Shown here one piece after another: positions 47,741 to 59,800 of a stretch of DNA of 64,000 nucleotides (position 1 is its first letter; each line of letters opens with the position of its first letter). This DNA is from Stichopus chloronotus. Its lineage: Eukaryota; Echinodermata; Holothuroidea; Aspidochirotida; Stichopodidae. The stretch is taken from the NCBI GenBank assembly GCA_021234535.1, contig CM037845.1, positions 10,718,143 to 10,782,142 of the forward strand, read 5' to 3'. The position numbers and the translations under genes were made by a program. The notes under the pieces were generated by a model that was not told the DNA's origin, made no database searches, and saw nothing but the letters and a program-made list of their open reading frames with translations.

Positions 47741-48000
47741 ATTCTCAAATGATGAAATACTGCAGACTGTATCTCGATCAGCGTGAGTCAATTTGCTAAT
47801 TCCTCCAAGTGGTAACTTCTTCGGTCATCTGAATAAAGTCCATGAATTTAATGTCAATAAATTTTCCAATGTGAAATGTGTCAATTTTTTTGTCTGTGGA
47901 TAAAAAGTGGTGATAAACATATGCTGTTGGATCCAACATTAGCCTGGCCACCCTACCCCACCGTAAATTGTTTGTTAAACCTGCTTCACTTTTGAATGTT
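47741..48000. other. No recognised gene
   Basis: Ordinary AT-rich sequence between the 46575 repeat and the second TTAA MITE. Confidence 0.4.
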
Positions 48001-48004
48001 TTAA

Positions 48005-48253
48005 AGGCTGTAATGCATCACCCCAGACAGTTTCAATTCTCCCAACCACCTACCTCTAGTCCCTCCCTCAGCCTGTCTTACATTCCTGCACATGTGTAAT
48101 CAAAACAATGGATCCCTGTGTACGCTGTGTAATACGAGCTGCTCTGCATCTTTCGAATTTGCTGGCAATCTAAGAGTACTGTAACTTAGAACCAGTTGAG
48201 AATTTTCCTTTCGGGGAGGTGAAAATATAGCTTAGGGTGATGCAATACAGCCT
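48005..48253. mobile_element. 249-bp TTAA-flanked MITE, copy 2
   Basis: Flanked by TTAA (48001-48004 and 48254-48257), with the same inverted ends as 31946-32194. The two copies have identical length and differ at only about ten positions by eye (for example TTTCAATTC for TTACAATTC and GAGCTGCTC for GAGCCGCTC). This implies fairly recent movement. Confidence 0.85.
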
Positions 48254-48332
48254 TTAAGTGTGAGTGCCATGGTGTCGGGTGGACAGGGACACTGACAAAT
48301 TTTCTGGATGAATGAGAGCGCCAGTGTTGTAA

Positions 48333-48471
48333 TCGAGTCACTGAGGTTCGAGTCTCGAGTCGAATCTCTCACGAGTCGAGTCAGAGTCAAGTCAGAGTCG
48401 TTCACTAGTCATGTCAAGTCGAGTCGTCAACTGAACTTGAGTCGAGTCCCCAACCACTGTCAAGTCACTCT
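48333..48471. repeat. GAGTC/AAGTC pentamer-rich array
   Basis: The word (G/A)AGTC occurs about twenty times in 140 bp, often as GAGTCGAGTC or GAGTCAAGTC. It is interrupted by short non-repeat stretches and is not a perfect microsatellite. The 70-codon frame over it (Ser/Val/Arg-rich) is a repeat artefact. Confidence 0.7.
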
Positions 48472-49523
48472 GTCTATTTTAGTCATCTTGAGTCTCTTGA
48501 GCATATTGACCTACAATTGACCTATAATACTAGATCAGACAAGCAAGTTATGTACACAATTGTTAAACATGCTGACGTAGTCACTCAGATCCTGAAATTG
48601 TTGTTGGAACGAGAATTGTGCCTCCTCCTTTCATCCATATGTCAACGAAAATTGAAATAAGAAGAATTCTACCATTACAGACTTTTTAACCTTTTTACTT
48701 TGCACAGTTCACTTACACTCTCCATGTCACTTTCATTAGTCATCTAGTTTGTTTTTTTTTCCTTTTCCAAGAATTACATGTCGTTTCTATTTTTGTATCC
48801 AGGAATCTATCAGAAGCTCGTGTTGATGTCACACCACCAGGTGTCAATAAAAGTGGTCATGTAGCAAACCTTTTCTGCAATAAAAAAATATTACGATGAA
48901 CGGAAAAAAAACCCAGTAAAAACAAAGCCATTGAACAAACCGGGTGCCATACACAAAAATGATTTCTTCTATTAATCACAATTCAAAATGTGCCCTTGTT
49001 CCCTGGACACTCTATTATTTGGTGAGCATAACCAAATTAATCATACTTAAGTGGTTTGTTCCATACACCCAGAAAATGACAACAGTATGATCTGTATAAA
49101 ATTCTGTAGCTGTTCAAGTGAGACATATATTATGCTTGATTCCACTTTTGTTTAATGCTAATGTTTTTTTCACTCAATCTGTTCAAGGAAATGTGGAAAG
49201 TTACCGAGATAATCACTTCAGAATAGCGCCACAATTTAACAAACTATCAACCATGGCACTGACAGAGCAAAACGACATTCGTCACCAGACGAGAATAGCC
49301 CAACACACTGGCATACATAGTCCCCTGTAGTCAGTAAAATTCGAAAAATTGTCCTTCCTCCAGTCATCAGTAACACGAATATTTATCAAACAATACCCAA
49401 ATATGTACATGTATCACCCCTCTTAGACAAAAAAAGGAGAAAATACACATCAAACATGAACATCCTACGCACGCAATTAGCATTGAAACAACTGTAAAGC
49501 TACTGCAAATTACGGAAGCACTG
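48472..49523. other. No recognised gene
   Basis: AT-rich; a 70-codon frame at 49118-49330 has no domain. Confidence 0.4.
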
Positions 49524-50256
49524 AAGGGCCAAAATAATTTTTAGTTTTCTTAAATTCACAGTCTATAAACCTAAACTCACACTTTATAAACTTAAATTCA
49601 CACTCTGTAAACTTAAATTCACACTTTAAAAACTTAAATTCACACTCTATAATCTTAAATCCACACTCTATAAACTTAAATTCACACTCTATAAACTTTA
49701 ATTCACACTCTATAAACTTAAATTCACACTCTTTAACTTAAATTCACACTTTCACTTTTTCTTAAATTCACATTTTATAAAACTTCAATTCACACTTTCA
49801 CTTTTCTTTAATTCCCACTTTCACTTCTTAAATTCACACTTTCTAAAACTTAAATTTACACTTCCACTTTTTCTTTAATTCACACTTTATAAAACTTAAA
49901 TTCACACTTTATAAAACTTAAATTCACACTTTAGAAAACTTGAATTCACACTTTATAAAGCTTAAATTCACACTTTCACTTTTTCATAAATTCACACTTT
50001 ATGCACCAGAATAACGGGAAATTCGGGAATGCGATATGCGAACGCACACACACACGTGCAAGTACATACACGTTGTCAGTATACGCTAGGTAAACAAGAA
50101 AGAAAAAGTAAAAGTGTGAGTTTAAGTTTATAATGTGTGAATTTAAGAAAAAGTGTGAATTTAAGAAAAGTGGAAGAATGAATTTAAGTTTATAGAGTGT
50201 GAATTTAAGTTTATAGAGTGTGAATTTAAGAAGAAGTGAAAGTTATTTTGGCCCTT
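49524..50256. mobile_element. Fold-back element with minisatellite arms
   Basis: Ends AAGGGCCAAAATAA (49524) and, inverted, TTATTTTGGCCCTT (to 50256). The left arm is about twenty copies of a 20-22 bp unit (CTTAAATTCACACTCTATAA and variants with TTTCACTTTTT). The right arm holds several inverted copies (GTGTGAATTTAAGTTTATAG). A unique centre (about 49995-50110) has (AC)n. No coding sequence; 733 bp. Confidence 0.75.
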
Positions 50257-50847
50257 AGCATTAACCAATAAGCAACTCTCAAGGTGCGTGGATTGGTTAA
50301 AAGTTGTCTACCACTGCTTTGTAGGACGTAACATAGTATGGAACGCCGACGTGTAAGCTTCAAATCTGTAACCTATGAAGAAAAGGATTCTGCAATGTTC
50401 TGCTGATGGCTGCAATCCGCTTAGACAGTCCTCCTACAACTGGCCCGCCCCCCCCCCTCTTTCTCTTATATAGTTCCCGTGACGGATCAGGCGGGGGGTG
50501 GGGGCAGGTTAAGGTCCATTGAGTTCTCTGATTTTGTTTTCTAATTAAAGTTTCCTTTTCGATTTTTTTTTATTTCTTGCTTTAATCATCTATCCCCTTT
50601 GGACTTTGGTAAAACTTTTTACTTAAAAAAGAAGTTTTTATTGGTTTATTTTAGCATCTTAACTGCTAGGTACATGCAACTCAAGTAACGACCGGAAAGT
50701 GCAGTTTCCGTAAATCTGGGAGGTTTGAAAAACCAAAATTTCCTTGTACGCTCGGCGCCAACGGCGGCGCTCGGCTTAGATAATCCTGCCGCTACTCAGC
50801 TCCCCCCATATGTGTTTTGTTCCGCCGAACCTGACAGTGCCCTTTCC
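50257..50847. other. Sequence before the CR1-like element; nothing recognised with confidence
   Basis: A C-run and a G-rich inverted counterpart lie at about 50447-50510. From about 50725 an open frame leads into the endonuclease fragment. Its first 40 residues do not look like the retrotransposon, which suggests 5' truncation near 50840. Confidence 0.45.
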
Positions 50848-53459
50848 TCTGTGTGGTGCCAGTTAACTTTAAATAGCTCTATCACGGCTGCTGGTTCAGT
50901 TGCCACAATTGGTTAAGTTTATCGCTCTCCAAATAGTGGGAAGAAAATGATAATTTGTTGTTTAACTCAATTAGGAAAGCTGCTAAAGGTGAAGTTATTA
51001 TCATGGGTGACTTCAATTTTCCAGACATTGATTGGGCGGAGGAATTAAGCGGTAGTAATGGCTCTGATATTCTTGAGGTTGTTCAGGACTGTTTCTTGCA
51101 CCAGCATGTTTCTTTTGCTACTAGGGGTGATAATATTCTTGATCTTGTTTTCACATCTGATCCTAATGTTGCTGACAATTTTGAGAGTCTAGGTAAACTA
51201 GGTAAAAGTGACCATGACGTTGTCTCCTTTGATGTTGTCTGTGAGGGGTTCAATTCTATAAGTAAGGAACGGATCCCGGATTTTTCTAAAGCAGATACTG
51301 TAGCAATTGATAATTTATTGAAAGGTACAGACTGGGTAAATGGTATGAGTGGCAAAAGTGCCTCAGAATCTTGGGACTTTATAGCTGATATACTGAAGTA
51401 TGTTATGAATCATCATGTTCCGTGGAAGTTTCGGTGTCGTAAAAGTTGGATTACTAAAGAAGTCAGGTGTGCCATTAGACAGAAGCGGAAAATGTGGAGG
51501 CGTTACAGGATGAGTAACTCTGTTTCTGACCTTTATAAGTTTAACACTCACCAACTTAAAGTGAAAGGGTTAATCTCTAAAGCTAAACTGAATTTTGAGC
51601 AGAGTATAGCTAATGATATTAAGGACAACCCGAAGGCATTCTTTTCTTATGTTAGGTCTAAGCAGAAGGTTGAGGAAAGCGTTTTTTCTCTTAGGGATCC
51701 TGATGCAGACAATGTAGTTACTGACAGTGAAGATCTTGCAAAACTGCTTAACAATTATTTTGTGTCAGTCTTTACACATGAAGATTTGTCAAATCTGCCT
51801 AGTGCCGTTGGAAAAAGTGTTTTCCCAAATTTGGACTCTGTCTTATTTTCTAGTGAGATAGTTCTTAAAGAGTTGCTTTCTCTCAATATTCGTAGAGCCC
51901 CTGGCCCGGATGCAATCTATCCAATTTTGTTGAGGTCATTTGCTCATCATTTCTGTGTTCCACTGTCACTGGTCTTTAATAAATTTATGGTTGAAGGTTA
52001 TGTTCCTAAGGACTGGAGGTGTGCTAACATCACCCCAATTTTTAAGAGGGGAGATAAGTCACAGCCCTGTAATTACAGGCCTGTCAGTCTCACAAGTGTT
52101 GCTTGTAAGGTCATGGAACCTATTGTTAAAAGGTCTATGGTTAGTTTCTTCAGTAGTTATTCTTTAATCAGAATGTCTTAACAGGGCTTTTGTCAAAAAA
52201 GGTCGTGCCTCACCAATATTTTGGAGTTCATGGAAGATGTTACTAGTTCATTGGATAAGCAGAAGTATGTTGATGTTGTTTTTCTGGATTTTCAGAAAGC
52301 TTTTGATAAGGTTCCCCACCACCGTCTTTTGCTTAAATTAAAAAGTATGGGTATCCGTGGTAATTTACTGACCTGGATTCAGAATTGGTTATGTAATAGG
52401 AAACAGAGGGTGGTTTTAAATGGTTGCGCTTCTTCTTGGCAGGAGGTTACTAGGGGGGTCCCCCAGGGGTCTGTGTTGGGTCCTCTCCTGTTTATTGCTT
52501 TCATTAATGACATTGATGCTGATATTGTGCGTAGAGCCAAGAAGTTTGCTGATGACACCAAACTGTATTCTGAGGTCTCCTCTAATGGTGATTCAAAAAG
52601 TTTTCAGAAGGATTTAGACAGGGTTTTCACTTGGTCTCAGGAGTGGCAAATGCTGTTCAATATTGATAAATGCAAGGTAATGCATATTGGCAATAACAAT
52701 CCTAGGTATTCGTGCACTTCAAATGGACAGTCACTGCAAGAGGTTTCTGTTGAGAGGGACTTAGGGGTACACATAGATTCTTCTTTACAGCCAGCCAAGC
52801 AGTGTGTTGAAGCAGCTAAAAAGTCAAATAGGATTTTAGGTAAGATTCAGAGAAATTTTAGTTTCCTTAAGCAAGACATTGTTGTTAGACTCCATAAGCA
52901 GTTGGTTAGACCTCATTTAGAGTATGCTGTTCAAGCCTGGAACCCATATTTTTCTAAAGATAAGGAGTTTCTTGAAAAAGTCCAGCGCAGGGGTACTAGA
53001 TTGATTTGGGCCTTCAAGGGTGTCCCTTATAACAGCAGGTTACGTCTTTTAAATCTCACCTCACTTGAGCTGAGAAGGTTACGTGGGGATTTGATACAAG
53101 TCTATAAGATTGTTCATGGATTTGATAATTTATCATTTTCTGATTTTTTCAAGTTTGCTAATAGTAAAATTACTAGAGGTCATTGTCTTAAACTCCAGAA
53201 GGTTCAAAGTAGGATCAATATTCGTCGTTACTTCTTTTCTCAGAGGGTAGTGAATGAGTGGAATGGGTTGCCTGAGGATGTAGTGATGGCAAGAAGTGTA
53301 AATGGGCTTAAGAATGCACTGGACAAGTCCTTTTGGATCTGTGACGGGTTTGATTTTTGTCACCTTTTTTTCACGGTCCTTGATGGGGACTTAATTGTCC
53401 CTCCTGATCCTTTTTTTTTTAAACTAAACTTTCACCAAAATTGCACCCTCCCTTTATAA
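50848..53459 (+). pseudogene. CR1-like non-LTR retrotransposon, endonuclease plus reverse transcriptase, decayed
   Basis: Endonuclease part: SVWCQLTL, VYRSPNSG, IIMGDFNFPDIDW and SDHDVVSF are recognisable AP-endonuclease motifs, but the N-terminal third is missing. Reverse transcriptase part: RAPGPDAIYPILL, YRPVSLTSVACKVMEPIVK, KRSCLTN, VVFLDFQKAFDKVPHHRLL, GVPQGSVLGPLLF, the catalytic KFADDTKLY, and the CR1-typical tail VQRRGTRLI / LRRLRGDLIQVYKI / RVVNEWNGLPEDVV. Breaks: TAA at 50914-50916, a one-base loss in the G run at about 50938-50940, and a single in-frame TAA at 52179-52181 within the reverse transcriptase. Otherwise the frame is open to TAA at 53457-53459, so decay is recent. Not functional as it stands. 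The 3' UTR and its terminal repeat were not identified. Confidence 0.9.
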
Positions 53460-54871
53460 GCGTTTGGATCCTTTCCTGATAAGGTATTGGTAATGTCCGA
53501 AACTCTTGCGGTGGCGTTGCCACTCAGCTGGCAAAATTCTAAAGATATGACCCTAGTCTCGGTCAAGACGTTTGTAATATTCTCTCCTGTTTCGTATTTT
53601 TACACGCAATGCTAAGTAACAACATACTTGCTTGACGCTCTCAGACTCAGAGGCTATGGACGCTTAACTCTAACATTGTCCTTCCAATGATGAGTTTATA
53701 ATTACACACAGAGTGTACAGCGAGGGCGCTGTCAACCGAGTTGAGCATACTCCGAGAATCTGTCCGTAAGAAGTAAACATCGGGATGAAGTAGAGGGCAC
53801 ACTGGTAGTCAGCTACGTGCAATTTCCGAATTATGCACACAATCATTGCAAACTGTGGTGTAGGCTTTAAAACTCAATTAAAAGTACACTATAGACAACC
53901 ATATACACGTAGGACTATGCAACATTAGGAAGAGGGATAAAAATTTTTTTTAAAAAAATGGAACTGAGTTTGATACCACAATGCGCACAATATACTCAAC
54001 AGAATCATTCTCATGCATACGGAATTTTTCAAAGAAAACTTTGGATTCAAGTTTAAAACCTTAATGAATATACCCACAATGTACTGAGTAGAAATGTAAC
54101 CTGTACATGCATATATGCACCTTAAAAACAAAAGTTTCGTCCTTAGCTGAAATCTGAATATAACATACCGAATAAAAATATACCGGACATGCATAAAATT
54201 TAGGGACTGTCCTTCGTTGAAAGTTGTTATGATTTTAATCATGCGTGACTTGCACTATCATCATATCGCCTCTGCAATATATCACATCGCAAATTCAAAG
54301 ATCCTGCTTTGTTACTTACATCCTAACGGTCTAAATCAATGCACAGTGCGTTGTCCGACTGGAAAGATCACCCGCTGGTGTTGTGCCCCAATTAATGTAG
54401 CCTAGCTGTAGCACACTTGTCTGTGGCAGTTTTGGCATTCACTTCAGCAATAAGACACTGGTCTCAGCAACTGTAAGAATCATCCTAAAGACAAAAAGTT
54501 CACTGGGTCATTTTATTTGTTTATTTGATTTTATTTCCTACAAATCCGCAGAACAGTAATGCGCGGTAGGCAAGTCCTTGTTGTTGGGAGTAAGCCAGTC
54601 TCCGTGGATCCACTATTCATAGGTATGGAACCGAATGCCGTTTCCTGTTGGCCCCTTTCCCAACCCATTTTTTTTTTTTTGTATCACTCTGGACGAAACA
54701 AAAATTCGATTGCATCTTTCTCATAACGTTGTAAAACTGCTGACGCAATTGTCGTTGCTGAATATGTCGCCCAAGACGATGGTACTCTGAGACATAAAAA
54801 GTAGGCGTACCCTAGTACTATATAGTTATAATTAACAACTTACACATACCGTACCCACAGAAAACTACGAA
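53460..54871. other. Retrotransposon 3' flank and unannotated sequence
   Basis: No recognisable gene or tail repeat. A minus-strand frame at 53925-54242 (105 codons) has no domain. Confidence 0.4.
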
Positions 54872-55077
54872 AGCCTAGTAGTGCCATCTAAGAAATTGTT
54901 TTAATCTGTAATAAGAGATCAATAAGCTGTATGAACAGATTATTTATCAGTAATTACAGATTATTAATCTGGCATTACAGATTATTAATCTGTAATTACA
55001 GATTATTAATCTGTAATTACAGACTGTTAGTCTGTTAATACAGATTGAAAAATGTACATAGATGGCACTAATAGGCT
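54872..55077. mobile_element. Small fold-back element with ATTACAGATTAATCTGTAAT core
   Basis: Ends AGCCTAGTAGTGCCATCTA (54872) and, inverted, AGCCTATTAGTGCCATCTA (to 55077), differing at one position. The core is a self-complementary tandem of TTACAGATTATTAATCTGTAA words, about 20 bp each. Non-coding; 206 bp. Confidence 0.7.
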
Positions 55078-57326
55078 AGAAAACCACTTTGTGGTCAAAT
55101 TAGATGTTATGTGAGAAAGATATTTCTTCCTAGTCGGTACTCAGTTGAGAGTAGGCCTATTGTTCCTTCGCACAAAGAGCGTTATGATGATAGAATTGAT
55201 TGCAAAGGAAATCACGTGATACAGGTTTTACACAGATGACTTTATAAAATTATTCAAACCTTAACATTGTTCATTTACTTTAGCCCCATCTTAAACCGGC
55301 ACTATTAATTGGTTACTTTCTAACAATTCCCGGCTAGGAAATCAAAGTGCTATGATTCCCGCATTTTCAAAAGTTCACGAAAGAACTGACTGTTTTGGTT
55401 TACAGTTGGAAAAATCATGGAGACTACCACGTCGTGGTCTATTTGTCCAAATGAAGCCTAATTTTCAAAAGAAATGGTTTGTATCAAAGAATAGTTATTC
55501 GAAACGAAGTGTCATACATTCGTCACAGGGCCCTGGTTCGCTAATTTTTAAATATTTAGTTCCCCCTCCAAAAAATTATTTTATACATCTACCCTAATTA
55601 ACACTCTCATTAATGAGATTTCTCCGAAAACAGACATGGCGTAAATATTATTTTCCAGATTTTCATCAAATAGGTGAGAAGACGGAAGATGAACGATGAA
55701 GCAGGCCCGTATCCAGGAGGGAGCGGAGTTCAAGGGGTTCGGACGAAACCCTCACGTAACTGAGATCTGGAGTTCCGCTCAGCCTACGATAGTAAAACAC
55801 TGCAGTATTGGTTCATGTTGTTGTTGTTTTCGCTTTTTTAAAGTTATAGCACTGCTTTTGTAGCCTACAATGGAAGGAAATCACTTTCACCAGGAAACCG
55901 CCACTTGTACAAGTGCAGCTCTATACTCCCACGATTATAGACACAGTATAAATAAAACTTATCTTTAAAAACCTTTTGTTAACGGTTAGCCTGGAAGTAA
56001 ATCAGCGCTTATGTAAGCCAAATTGTCTTGTATCCACACCTGAGTATATTTATGGATATCGATGATGGTAATTGTATAGCATGTCAATTTAATCTGTTCA
56101 ACGTGCATAACTTCAGACACAGTTGAATCTGCAAATGGTATAGTTATAAGAAATGTTTGAGAGTTTGAGAAAAATAGAAGTTCTTAAATTTTCCAGTGGA
56201 TAACGACAGGTTACATGAACTTCCCGGTAATGAGAGAAAAATGATTGCCCCAGGGGTGCTGTCTCTTAGCATAATAGTACTATGTGAAGAACGTTACCCG
56301 ACAGTGGAAAGTGGGGAGTGGAAGGTGGATGGGGAGGGGTAAGTGGGTGCACGTAGCGGGTACCAAAAACTTTCAAAAATTCACTAATTGTGTCTTTAAT
56401 TATTATTATATCGCAGGCATCTCACTGTTGCCTTTCTCGTTACTGTTTGAAATAGATACAGTTCTGGCACACCATATGAATATCATGCAATGTTTTCGTT
56501 TTAATCCTCCATTTAGAAGACCTTCTCCCACGAAGGATGCATAAATTAATTGCACCCCACCCCCCCCCCCCCCAAAATGGATCCGTTGGTGCAAGGGATG
56601 AAATCCGGGAAGGAAAAACGTACCTGTAAGAAAGACATTGTCATCTGTAATGTCAACTGTAATAAAAGTAAAAACTAAATTGTCATTTGTAACGTCATTT
56701 TGTAAGACTGCGGGGTGTGAAGAGGGAGGAAAAGAGAAAAGTAAGCTTTGTTCTTCCATGTTTAAATTATCATGACAATTGACACACAGATCTTAGCCAG
56801 TGGAGATGGCCTTTGCTTCAATTTGGTGCGGTGTTATTTACGCTAATAAAGGTGGACTAGGGCGAAAGAAGAACTGAGGTTAAATCGTCTTTAGTATGCA
56901 TACGGTAGCAATGTGTAAATGTGTGTATGTAACTGAGATCATTGCACATTTCAAGCAGGGAAACTAACTCAGAGACATGTTGCTATGCTGATATTTGTAT
57001 CACAATGTCTTTCACCACTGTATTTTGCACTGTACATGCACGCCGACAAAAATTACTATTTACTGTTTTAGAGTGTCCGGCCGGACAGGAAATACTATTC
57101 ACCGGACACAAATCCACCCAACGCAAACGTCCAAAGACACACTCACCGTGAATCTCCCTAGAATACCCGGACACTACCTACTGTCACACCGGCTTGGGTC
57201 AAATATAGGTCACAACTCGCAGAATAGGTACATATAGTACTGTCCTATATCTCACACCGTACACTTGCTTTGAAAGTCGTCAGGACTTTAAGTTTGAGTG
57301 CGTATTGTGCAAAGTATCATAGGAGA
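55078..57326. other. Upstream region of the FAM162-like gene; no other gene supported
   Basis: At about 55705-55785 there is a fragment (GCCCGTATCCAGGAGGGAG, GGTTCGGACGAAACCC, GGAGTTCCGCTCA) related in reverse orientation to about 27505-27595. A poly-C run is at about 56560. Frames at 55352, 56284 and 56406 lack domains. An in-frame stop at 57225-57227 precedes the gene's first ATG. Confidence 0.45.
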
Positions 57327-57882
57327 ATGTATAAACAAATAGCTAGAAATTGTGAAACCGTTCTGAAACAGAATATCCCACTGTATTTTCGACGATGTCA
57401 AAGCGTCAGTCCCGTCGGACCAATGGAGGCGTGTGTTGGAAGTTATGCTGCTACGAAGATTGTACAGGCTAACTATAGCGTAGGGCCAACCGCTAGTACC
57501 AACAGTACGAGTAGTGTCTCTCATTCCGCCCTAGGCCTGGGTTTACTTAACCGCAGTGTTAGAGTTATGCCCATGGTACAGTCATCAAGCTGTGCCTGCA
57601 CAATATCAAGCGAAGCATCCTCTCTTGCGACCAGAATAGATCAGATAACGCAGGTGCACTTTCAAGGACAATTAACCCGAGCATATGGATGCACCTCATT
57701 TGGCAGAAATGCTTGGAATAGGCACTTACGATGGGATGACCGCAGACCTAGCTGTGGTATTAATGTCAGGGACTTCCATACTGGATTGGTCAGCAACACT
57801 GCAAAAACTGAAGGCAGTCAGAATGACCGTGTTCAGATCCAAGATAAAGCTAATGATAGTTCAACAAAAGGAACAGCCACAG
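57327..57882 (+). CDS. FAM162: FAM162-like gene, exon 1: long N-terminal region
   Basis: Start chosen at the first ATG (57327; A at -3) after an in-frame stop at 57225. It encodes 185 residues and splits a codon at donor GTGAGA (G|AA = Glu with exon 2). The first 26 residues (MYKQIARNCE, LKQNIPLYFRRCQSV) are basic with a single acidic residue, consistent with a mitochondrial presequence. The rest is Ser/Thr/Asn-rich, probably disordered, and I recognise no domain. It is assigned to this gene because the open frame and the phase 1 donor match exon 2 exactly. Vertebrate FAM162 proteins are about 150 residues, whereas this model gives 294, so this exon is mostly lineage-specific. An alternative start in an unseen upstream exon is possible. 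Confidence 0.6.
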
Positions 57883-58109
57883 GTGAGAATCAGATAAATA
57901 GTGCACTTGATATTTGATGAGGATAGAAACTACAGACATGGCTGTGTGTAGACACTTTTTACTGTTTTAGTTTTTATGTTTCTTCATGCCAGCTGTTATG
58001 AGTATGACAATCATGCAGGTGTAGCCCTAAAGAATTATGAAAACAATTTCAGTTTATGTGGTAACATATGGCCCCTGGGTTAATTATTCTTCGGTGAAGG
58101 TGGGCGAGG

Positions 58110-59100
58110 AAGCTATGAGTGTGTGTGTTTTGGCTTATGTACAGTACAGTATGTGTGCATGTATGTGTGTGAAATGCCTTTACTTGTAAACAGATCTCAC
58201 AAAGGGCCTGAACTTCAAAGTTGGTAAGTAGGTAGTCCGTTGTGACCAGATGATCCCTATTCTTTTAAAGGTAAATCAAAGGTCATTTGAGGTCACCAGA
58301 GGGAAAAGTCTGAAAACAAAGAAGATACTGTATCGCAGCTGAAATTCAAACTATACCCATTGCACATTGGTAGCACTTGGTAAGTGGATGTCTCTGTCAA
58401 ATTTTGGGTCAGTCAAAGATCACTAGAGGTCATAGTTTGAAAACATGGTATCGCAACGAGGAAAAGTTGCTTGAACTTCTAAGTTAGTACTGTATATAAG
58501 TTATCTTTTGTGAGTAGATGATCCCTATTCTCTTCCAGGTAGCCTGTCATTTTGAGGTCACCAGAGGAAAAAGTCTGAAAACCTATTATGTAAGATATCT
58601 CAGCCACTGAAAGTTACTGGAACTTCGACCTCTGACCATTGTAGCACTTGATACTTGAGAAGTACGATCTCTGTAAAGTGGTGGGTGGTGAAAAGTCATG
58701 TGAGGTCATAGTTTGGAAACCTTTTAAAGCTGTATCTCAAGAAGGGAAAGTTGCCTGAATTTAAGTCATGATGTGAATGCTGTCCATTGCGAGTAGATGA
58801 TCCCTAGTGATTTTTTAGGTAGGTCAAAACTCAAAAGTTATTTGAGAGCACCAGAGGAGAAACTCTGAAAAGCTTTTAAGGAAGGTACATCAGAAACTTA
58901 ATGGTAGTGGAACTTCAAACTTGATGTAAAGGTTGTCCATTGTGAGTATGTGGTACGATGTGATTTTCCTGGACGTCAAAGGTCATTTGAGGTCACCAGG
59001 GGTTGTAGTCAGAGAATCTTTTCAAAGGATGATCTCCCAACAACTGAACGTAGGCAGCTCTTGATGAGTAGATAATGTCTGTCATTACCTCATCCCTATA
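58110..59100 (+). repeat. DR1-family tandem array in FAM162-like intron 1
   Basis: After a TG-rich start (about 58115-58170) come about six units with GTAGATGATCCCTATTCT, TCAAAGGTCATTTGAGGTCA (58269 and 58976) and AAGTCTGAAAAC. Cores read AATCAAAGGTCA or CGTCAAAGGTCA, each with a further AGGTCA four bases on. Several units have decayed (GTCATTTTGAGGTCA). Confidence 0.8.
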
Positions 59101-59289
59101 CAGTGTGTGGTATACAGGGAGGAGGTAATGTACTCACTTGAGCAGTTAAAGTTGCCAAACCTCACATTTAAATGGAGGCCCACCTTACACCCCCTTGTAG
59201 TATTCAACGGAAACTTGGTGGGTCGGTAGTCCTTATGTGGAGGTATCTCATGGTATGCAAATGACGTGGATCGGGATTACCCACTGGGG

Positions 59290-59800
59290 TTTTGGGGGTG
59301 AGGAGTGTCTAAATGCATGTTTGTGTGTGTGTACAACACAAATTGTCACAATCTCTTCCTAGATGGTGACTCGGATGACCCTCAAACTTGGTGGGTAGGT
59401 TCCTTGGTATGAGGTGTAGTGTCTGCCCAACCGATGACATCAAAGGTCACAGGTCATGAAAAGGAAAAACACAATTCCAGCATTATCTCAATGGGTGAAT
59501 GTCCCAGAGTTATAAAACTACCATATATGAAAAGTAGACGATCAAAAAATTTTTAGCAATATTGATGACATCACCAGGTCAAAGGTCACATAATTAAAAG
59601 TCAAAAATGTAAAACGTGTGTCACGATCTCCTCCTAGACGGTAAGTCTAATAAACTTCAAACTTGCTTGGTAGATGCCCAGGTATGTCGTATAGTGTCTG
59701 CCCGACCAATGATGTCAAAGGTCATGAAAATGAAAATCCCATTTTTAGCATTATCTCAATTTCCACCATACTGTATATGGAAAGGAGACAATACAAGAAT
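59290..59800 (+). repeat. Related tandem repeat with CAAAGGTCACAGGTCATG cores
   Basis: Two or three units of about 240-260 bp with TGTCACGATCTCCTCCTAGA or close, AAACTTGNTGGGTAGNT, GTATAGTGTCTGCCC, GATGNCATCAAAGGTCA and AGCATTATCTCAAT. It belongs to the same wider family but has its own body sequence. Confidence 0.7.

Noticed and set aside
49540..49995. CRISPR-like short repeats of 20-22 bp
   Set aside because: Head-to-tail minisatellite without unique spacers, mirrored by an inverted arm; part of a fold-back element.
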